A DNA stretch of 35,045 bases from Actinomycetota bacterium (GTDB lineage Bacteria; Actinomycetota; Actinomycetes; Nanopelagicales; Nanopelagicaceae): contig PLXJ01000019.1 in assembly GCA_003151395.1 (NCBI GenBank), positions 4,901 through 39,945 of the forward strand, given 5' to 3'. Shown in pieces: positions 26,068-32,100 of the stretch (position 1 is the stretch's first letter; every line of letters starts with the position of its first letter). The notes under the pieces are model-generated. The model was not told the DNA's origin. It saw only the letters and a list, made by a program, of their open reading frames with translations, and searched no databases. Both the position numbers and the translations under genes were made by a program.

Positions 26068-26739
26068 ATGACCGATAAATTTGATGCGTTGGAGATCGCT
26101 CGCGTTGCCGCGATCGAAGACTCTCGCGATCCAAAATTTGTTGGCGAGTTAGTTTCAATTGATCAAGAAGACGAGCGAATTGCGACCTACCTTTTTGAAT
26201 CATCTCTCCCTGGGTATTCTGGATGGCGCTGGGCCGTCACAGTAATTAAAGTCGATGATCAAGCAACTCCAACAATTGCGGATGTAGTTCTTCTTCCTGG
26301 AGCAGAATCTCTTCTCGCTCCAGAGTGGGTCCCATACAAGGATCGGATCCAGCCTGGAGACGTTGGTGTTGGTGACGTTGTTCCGACGTCAGCTGATGAT
26401 CTTCGTTTGGTACCGGGTTTCGCGGTTTTACCAGGTGATGAAGATTTGATACTTGCCGAGCAATTTGAATTGGGGCTCGGGCGTGCACGTGTTCTTTCAA
26501 TTATTGGCAGGGACGCCGCCAGCAAACGATGGTATGACGGAGACCGTGGACCCAATACTCCAATTGCCCAATATGCCCCTATGCCGTGCTACACCTGTGG
26601 TTTTTTCATTCCTATCGCTGGATCGTTGCGATCTGCGTTTGGAGTCTGCGCCAATGCGCTTTCACCTGAGGATGCTCGCGTCGTCTCAATCGATCACGGT
26701 TGCGGAGCCCACTCCGAAGCTCTCATAGTTCCAGAGTAA
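26068..26739 (+). CDS. DUF3027-type conserved actinobacterial protein
   Basis: The product has 223 residues from the ATG at 26068. The sequence pattern fits the actinobacterial DUF3027 family: an N-terminal helix (LEIARVAAIED), FVGELVSIDQEDERIATYLF, GYSGWRWAVTVIKV, then LLPGAESLLAPEWVPYKDRI and PGDVGVGDVVPT. A cysteine/histidine cluster near the C-terminus (Cys174, Cys177, Cys194, His210, Cys212, His215) looks like a metal site; metal binding is not proven. Function is unknown. An upstream in-frame ATG at 25963 lies inside groEL and is unlikely, since a leaderless promoter fits 26068. It precedes the cold-shock gene, a common pairing in actinobacteria. Confidence 0.8.
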   Translation: MTDKFDALEIARVAAIEDSRDPKFVGELVSIDQEDERIATYLFESSLPGYSGWRWAVTVIKVDDQATPTIADVVLLPGAESLLAPEWVPYKDRIQPGDVGVGDVVPTSADDLRLVPGFAVLPGDEDLILAEQFELGLGRARVLSIIGRDAASKRWYDGDRGPNTPIAQYAPMPCYTCGFFIPIAGSLRSAFGVCANALSPEDARVVSIDHGCGAHSEALIVPE

Positions 26740-26766
26740 GCCTTACTAAACCAAGCTCACTGTTGC

Positions 26767-26811
26767 CCAACGCTTACCTCCGCTAGCTCCGCTACCAACG
26801 CTTACCTCCGC
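26767..26811 (+). repeat. Two 17-bp direct repeats before the cold-shock gene
   Basis: CCAACGCTTACCTCCGC occurs at 26767-26783 and again at 26795-26811, 28 bases apart start to start. The bases between include a shorter related CTCCGCTA unit. The pair lies in the gap between the DUF3027-type gene and csp, upstream of any likely promoter. It could be an operator pair or a small duplication. Confidence 0.8.
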
Positions 26812-26857
26812 CAACTCAGTGCGTGATTAACAGTAAATCCGATAAACTAAATCTTCT

Positions 26858-26875
26858 GCCAGCAGAAATGCTGGC
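26858..26875 (+). promoter_or_regulatory. GNRA-loop hairpin in the cold-shock leader
   Basis: GCCAGCA (26858-26864) and TGCTGGC (26869-26875) form a perfect 7-bp stem closed by a GAAA tetraloop, a very stable RNA hairpin. It lies 55 bases before the csp start, probably within the 5' untranslated region. No T-run follows, so it is not a typical terminator. Cold-shock mRNAs often have structured leaders. A regulatory role is inferred. Confidence 0.5.
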
Positions 26876-26929
26876 CGTATTAATTCCACCCTCTTGGGGT
26901 TAACGATGAGCGTAAGAAGGGAGAAGCCA

Positions 26930-27313
26930 ATGCCCATTGGTCGCGTTAAGTGGTACAGCCTCGAAAAGGGTTTCGGCTTCATTTCATCCGAGGAAGGCGA
27001 AGATGTTTATCTTGCTTCCTCCGCACTCCCTACGGGAGTTCCAACCGTTAAGCCTGGGACCAAACTTGAGTTTGGCGTTGCCGAGGGCCGCCGCGGGCCA
27101 CAAGCCCTCTCTGTTCGTATCATTGATGAGCCAGCGTCTGTCGTCGCAAATACCCGAATCAACGCAGATGACCTTGCAACAATTATTGAAGACTCCATCA
27201 AGATGCTAGACAAAGTAGGTAATGGTTTGCGTCATGGACGCTATCCAACCGATGTCGAGGCGGAACGATTGGGAAAGGTTTTACGGGGTATTGCGGGGCA
27301 GATAGAGGGTTAA
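26930..27313 (+). CDS. Cold-shock domain protein, long actinobacterial type
   Basis: The product has 127 residues. The N-terminal 65 or so form a cold-shock domain that binds single-stranded nucleic acid: MPIGRVKWYSLEKGFGFISS with RNP1 KGFGFIS (13-19), then RNP2 at DVYLASS (25-31). RNP2 departs from the usual VFVH(x)S: the Phe and His are replaced by Tyr and Ala. A C-terminal extension (about 66-127) with DDLATIIEDSIKMLDKVGNG and LRHGRYPTDVEAERLGKVLR is typical for the 127-residue actinobacterial class and looks helical. ATG at 26930 has an AAGGGAG site six bases upstream; an ATG at 26906 or a TTG at 26894 would add residues outside the family. It converges on the DUF2530-type gene. Confidence 0.93.
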   Translation: MPIGRVKWYSLEKGFGFISSEEGEDVYLASSALPTGVPTVKPGTKLEFGVAEGRRGPQALSVRIIDEPASVVANTRINADDLATIIEDSIKMLDKVGNGLRHGRYPTDVEAERLGKVLRGIAGQIEG

Positions 27314-27322
27314 CCTCTCGAT

Positions 27323-27502
27323 TTAATTTCTGGAACTATTGCGTAAACCGCGCAGAATGTATCCGGTTCCGAGCGCTCCTAGTCCGATTCCAACAAGGCA
27401 TATCCATATGGATGTGCTCTTGGCGTTCCTCGCAATTTCAATTACAAGCGCTACAAACCAAGCACACGTACCAACAATTACAATCGGCAAGGTTTGTCTC
27501 AC
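27323..27502 (-). CDS. Short two-helix membrane protein, DUF2530-type
   Basis: This is a 59-residue protein on the minus strand from a GTG at 27502 to a stop at 27323. It has two hydrophobic helices: PIVIVGTCAWFVALVIEIA (about 6-24) and SIWICLVGIGLGALGTGYIL (about 32-51), separated by a short polar loop and ending in a basic tail (RGLRNSSRN). The GTxxW-x2-AL and W-x-C-x2-G-x3-G-x2-G-x2-Y patterns fit the actinobacterial DUF2530 family, function unknown. The GTG is supported by TATGCT exactly six bases upstream, the leaderless layout. It is divergent from the MFS gene and convergent with csp. It fills the gap that would otherwise appear empty. Confidence 0.7.
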   Translation of the reverse strand: MRQTLPIVIVGTCAWFVALVIEIARNAKSTSIWICLVGIGLGALGTGYILRGLRNSSRN

Positions 27503-27508
27503 AAGGCG

Positions 27509-27514
27509 AGCATA
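27509..27514 (-). promoter_or_regulatory. -10-like element of the minus-strand DUF2530-type gene
   Basis: On the minus strand TATGCT is followed by six bases (CGCCTT) and the GTG start at 27502. This gives the same -10 to start-codon distance as tsaE and the DUF3027-type gene. It lies 26 bases from the oppositely oriented -10 of the MFS gene. Confidence 0.45.
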
Positions 27515-27539
27515 CTTCGTCCCTTCCGAGTATCACTTG

Positions 27540-27545
27540 TAGAAT
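27540..27545 (+). promoter_or_regulatory. -10-like element of the leaderless MFS gene
   Basis: TAGAAT is followed by six bases (GGCAAA) and the ATG at 27552. No ribosome-binding site is present before the ATG. Together with the divergent element at 27509-27514 it makes a compact divergent promoter pair. Confidence 0.5.
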
Positions 27546-27551
27546 GGCAAA

Positions 27552-28778
27552 ATGTCATCCAACGAAGGATCACTACGCTCCTTCAAACATCGTAATTTCC
27601 GACTTTTCTTTGCTGCAAATATGGTTGCAAACATCGGTACTTGGGCTCAAAGAATTGCACAAGATTGGCTCGTAGTCAGCGATTTACACAAGAATGGCTC
27701 CGAACTTGGGATTGTTACTGGTCTTCAATTTCTACCAATGCTGTTGTTCAGTTTGTACGCGGGTTCGCTGGCTGATCGCTTAGATAAGCGTAAATTACTG
27801 CTAATAACAAATACAGGTAGCGGTCTGACAGCCGGAATATTGGGTTGGTTAATCATTTCCCACAGGGTGACACTCACCGATGTCTTTATTTTGGCATTCA
27901 CACTTGGATTATTTGGCGCCCTTGATACTCCCGTCCGTCAAGCTTTTACCTCGGAACTAGTGGGCAAGAGTGATATCGCCAATGCGGTGAGCCTTAATTC
28001 TGCAAACTTCAATATGGGTCGGCTCATCGGGCCAGCTGTTTCAGGCATACTGATTAAGTACTTTCACACTGGGCCTTCATTTTTGTTAAATGCTGGCTCC
28101 TTCGTTTTTGTCATCGTTTCTCTGATCTTGATGCACCCCAGTGAGCTTCATAGACCACCGAGAGATGACAAAGATAGAAAGATCATGGAGGGGATTCGCT
28201 ATGTGCGGAGTCGGCCAGACATCGTTGCGGTCATTGCGACAGTCTTTTTTGCATCCACCTTCGGTTTAAATTTTCAAATATTTAATGCATTGATGTCGAC
28301 GCGGATATTTCACAAAGACGCCGGTGCCTTTGGACTGCTCGGAAGTGTGTTGGCGGTAGGTTCATTGTTAGCCGCTATTGTTTCGGCGCGGTTGGATCAA
28401 GGGCGAAAACCGAAATTTATCATTGCCTGTGCGGCAATATTCGGAGTAACCCTTGTGCTTCAATCATTTATGCCGTCGTACCTGACCTTTGCGCTCGCCC
28501 TGCCGATATGTGGTTTTTTTGCCCTCACCACGATGATTTCCGCAAACACCTATGTCCAGGCAACCACCCCCTACGAATTGCGGGGCCGTGTAATGGGCTT
28601 CTATATTTTGATTTTTCTCGGTGCCACGCCAATCGGCTCACCTTTCATAGGTTGGCTAGCTGACGCATTGGGGGTCAGGCAGACGGTAGCGATCTGTGGG
28701 GTGATGACTTCCTTGGGGACGATAGTCGTGTATCTATTTATGCGTAAACGACTGGCGAGACCCCAGCTTTTGGCTTAG
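27552..28778 (+). CDS. Major facilitator superfamily exporter (MFS_3 / EntS-like)
   Basis: The product has 408 residues and about twelve membrane segments. It belongs by pattern to the MFS_3 group (multidrug or siderophore exporters such as EntS). Marks are LRSFKHRNFRLFFAANMVAN, NIGTWAQRIAQDWLV, the loop 2-3 motif AGSLADRLDKRKLLL (about 73-87), FGALDTPVRQAFTSELVG and AVSLNSANFNMGRLIGPAVS. The second half has TYVQATTPYELRGRVMGFYI (about 338-357). The substrate cannot be told. The start is supported by a -10-like hexamer at 27540. Downstream lies a 394-base gap with a terminator-like hairpin. It is divergent from the DUF2530-type gene, an association seen in other actinobacteria. Confidence 0.92.
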   Translation: MSSNEGSLRSFKHRNFRLFFAANMVANIGTWAQRIAQDWLVVSDLHKNGSELGIVTGLQFLPMLLFSLYAGSLADRLDKRKLLLITNTGSGLTAGILGWLIISHRVTLTDVFILAFTLGLFGALDTPVRQAFTSELVGKSDIANAVSLNSANFNMGRLIGPAVSGILIKYFHTGPSFLLNAGSFVFVIVSLILMHPSELHRPPRDDKDRKIMEGIRYVRSRPDIVAVIATVFFASTFGLNFQIFNALMSTRIFHKDAGAFGLLGSVLAVGSLLAAIVSARLDQGRKPKFIIACAAIFGVTLVLQSFMPSYLTFALALPICGFFALTTMISANTYVQATTPYELRGRVMGFYILIFLGATPIGSPFIGWLADALGVRQTVAICGVMTSLGTIVVYLFMRKRLARPQLLA

Positions 28779-29172
28779 ATCCACCGAAATATCAGATTTC
28801 GAGATTCCTGAGAAATTACTGAGGATCTAATCATCACCAAATTGAATACAGTTTGTGACCTTCACGTGAGAATCAACTCCTACTTTGCAACCATGGCATC
28901 TTCGGCGGTATTCAGGAAGGCTGCCCCAGCGGTTTCACTGGGGGCCCTTTTAAGGGTTTTCAGTTGCCTGAAAAAAGCCCCTCTTTTGCGCTTGCCAAAA
29001 GTAGGCCAGAAATTTAATTCTTTTGTATTTTTCGGATCTGTGAATCATCCGAGAAACAGTATTTTACGCTTCAAATTGACCTCTGGGTTGGATTATGAAG
29101 CCAAATTAGTGAGATACTTACTTATTCAGTGGCACAATTACTCGCAAGTAACCGAAACGAGGTGAACTTTTT
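28779..29172 (+). other. Non-coding gap with stacked hairpins before the giant gene
   Basis: This 394-base gap has no convincing gene. A 107-codon open frame (28842-29165) crosses it, but it has no family resemblance and its codons coincide with the hairpins. From 28917 to 29007 three stem-loops follow one another: 28917-28949, 28957-28974 (TTTTCAG-TTGC-CTGAAAA, 7 bp) and 28983-29001 (CTTTTG/CAAAAG with flanking GCC/GGC). The last 160 bases are AT-rich and probably hold the promoter and leader of the giant gene, ending in a GAGGTG ribosome-binding site (29159-29164). Confidence 0.55.
28917..28949 (+). terminator. Terminator-like hairpin after the MFS gene
   Basis: AAGG-CT-GCCCCAG (28917-28929) pairs with CTGGGG-G-C-CCTT (28938-28949), a GC-rich stem with an 8-base loop and a bulged G. 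TTAAGGGTTTT follows. It is the strongest termination candidate in the gap, 138 bases after the MFS stop. Confidence 0.6.
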
Positions 29173-32100
29173 ATGGCTATGACACGCCTTAAAAAGTTTT
29201 TGCCTGCTTTTATATCGATGGCGCTTATCCCGATCCTTCCAATCCTCTCAATTTCTCCTGCACATGCAGTTGGCACACCGTTTACTTGCGACAGTCACTT
29301 TTATCAAATTTCAAACGGTCAATTTTATGTCTTGAACTTTCCTGGTTTCACTTATTCAAAAGTTGGAACGAACGCCTCAGTAGCTAATATCAATGCCGCT
29401 GGATGGAACCCCGCCGATAATTACATCTATGCGTTGTCGAGCAATACGGTTTTGCAGCAGATTGCTTCTGACGGATCAATAACATCACCGGGCGCTATAA
29501 CTGGTCTCAGCGCTGATAACGGTGCCGACTTTATAACGAACGATAAAATGATCGTGACAATCAAGGGAAATGCAGCCATTAATCTGTTGACTCTGAATAG
29601 AACCAGCGGAAGCGTAACAAGTGCGACGGCAACATCCATAACACTTACGGGCAGTGGTTACACCGGCGCGAGTGATATCGCGGTTTTCCCAAGCACCGGC
29701 GGCACCTACGTCGGCTACACACTCGCCGGAACGACATTAACAACATTTACCTTTCCAAACGGTTCCCCAACCACGGCTACCTACTCCCAAAAAACTATTA
29801 CCGGACTTCAAAATGGTGCCACTGGCGATTTTGGAGCTCAATGGGTCGATTCACAAGGCAACTTTTATGCGTATGACAATACCGTTACTCCTGCGGCAGC
29901 TACCAACGCGCTTTACGAGATCAACCGAGCCGATTTAAATAGCGTTGCTACGACAATTGCAGCTAGCGATGTTCAAGAAGAGACGGCTCCAGGAGCTCCT
30001 CCAAATGATGGCGCAAGCTGTCGAACTGCTCCAAGCGTTTTCGCACCACAAATGACGACTACAGCATCGATTACAAATGTGACCGGCACATCGGCACTTG
30101 CCACCGGTTATTTGGTGACAAATGTCTATCCTGTAAACCCGCTTGGAAATGAAAACAACGCGAAGATTTGTTACAGCCTTAGTCCCACGATCGACACGAC
30201 TCCTGGAAATACTTATGGATTGCTACTCGGCGCGTCCTGCTTCACGACGTCCACCACTTTTCCCGCGAATGGCACCACTCAGAATTTCACAGTGCTCCTG
30301 ACTGGTTTATCTCCAAACACAACCTATTACTACCAGTCTGCAGCCACTAACACTCCACCCGGAATTATTGCTCCCTTTGCCGGCTTCAGTCCCGTTGCAA
30401 GTTTTACAACCCCTGCGATTCCTACCTTCATCTCGATATCTCCAGCATCGGGCTCGGTTGGTGGAGGAACCTCCGCCGTAATAACCGGAACTAATTTCAC
30501 CGGGGCTACATCTGTAACTATTGACGGAATCCCTGTCACTAGTTTCGTCGTGAATTCCCCTACCTCTATCACAATCACTACCCCAGCCGGAACGACGCTA
30601 GGTGCAAAGACCGTTGTGATAACTGCACCGGGTGGAACAGCAACTGGCACGGGCGCATATACATATATCGGGCAGGTAACTTTTAACGCTAACGGCGGTA
30701 CGGGCTCGATGCCAAATCAAACTGGAAGCTCTCCGGCCGCATTAAACTCAAATACTTTTTCATTTGCGGGTTCGACATTCTTGGGTTGGAATACTGCAGC
30801 CAACGGTTCAGGTACGGCGTATGCAAACGGTGCCACCTATCCGTTCACCTCCAGCACCACTTTGTACGCCCAGTGGTTGACTGTTGCATCTGTTGCACCG
30901 CCGACTGGTCCGCTTTCTTCAACAACTCCAATCACAATTACAGGAACTGGATTTACGGGAGCTACCGAAGTCACTATCGGTGGCGTTGCCGCAACTAGCG
31001 TCGTTGTCGTTAACTCCACGACGATAACAGCAGTTGTACCAACAAGCGCAACAGTTGGTTCGAAAGATGTCGTGGTTACGACACCAGCAGGTACCGGGAC
31101 AGGTACTGGATTATTTACATATACAGCGACCGCTACGTTTAATGGAAATGGTTCTGATGGTGGATCCACGGCGGCGCAGACAGCAAGCGTTGCTACAAAT
31201 TTAACGGCCAATGGCTATACAAGGACCGGTTACACATTTTCAGGGTGGAACACCGCTTCAAATGGTTCGGGAACGAGTTATGCGAACCTCGCCAGTTTCC
31301 CATTCACAGCAAATGCGACTTTGTATGCGCAATGGACAATCAACTCTTACACGGTTACTTATAACGGGAATACCAATACTGGTGGAACCGCTCCAGTAGA
31401 TGCTTCAAGTCCGTATACCTACTTATCGACGGTTACAACCAAACCTGTGGGGACATTAGTAAAGACTGGAAATACGTTCGCGGGTTGGAACACTGCTGCC
31501 AACGGCACTGGAACCCAGTATGCCGCAGGAGGAACCTTCTCCATATCAGCAAATACAACTTTGTATGCACAATGGAATTCTGGCGCACCCACCATCACTA
31601 CTGTCGCCTCGGCTGCGGTTGGCGACGTTTCGGGTGGAACTACCTCCATCATCACAGGAACCAATTTCTTAGGTGCAACTTCGGTAACAATTAACGGAAT
31701 TGCCGTTACAAGTTTTGTAGTCAATTCTGCAACTCAGATCACGATGGTTACTCCAGCGAGTGCTACACCTGGGGCAAAGAACGTTGCTGTTACGACCCCA
31801 AGTGGATCTGTCACTGGAAGCACCGCGGGAAAGCAGTTTACTTATCAAGCAACGGTAACTTTCTTGGGCAATGGTTCTGATGGAGGATCCACCGCAGCGC
31901 AGACAGCCAGCGCAACAACGAACTTAACTGCAAATGGTTTTACTCAAACTGGTCATACCTTCTCCGGTTGGAATACTGTTGCTGGTGGCGGCGGAACCGC
32001 ATTCGCGAATAGTGCGTCATACGGATTTACCACCGACTTAACGCTGTATGCACAGTGGACTAATAGCACTGTGACCGTAACTTATAATGGAAATGGAAAT

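Noticed and set aside
28842-29165. 107-codon plus-strand open frame in the gap after the MFS gene
   Set aside because: No family pattern, no binding site before its ATG, and its sequence runs through the stacked hairpins. It looks like chance.
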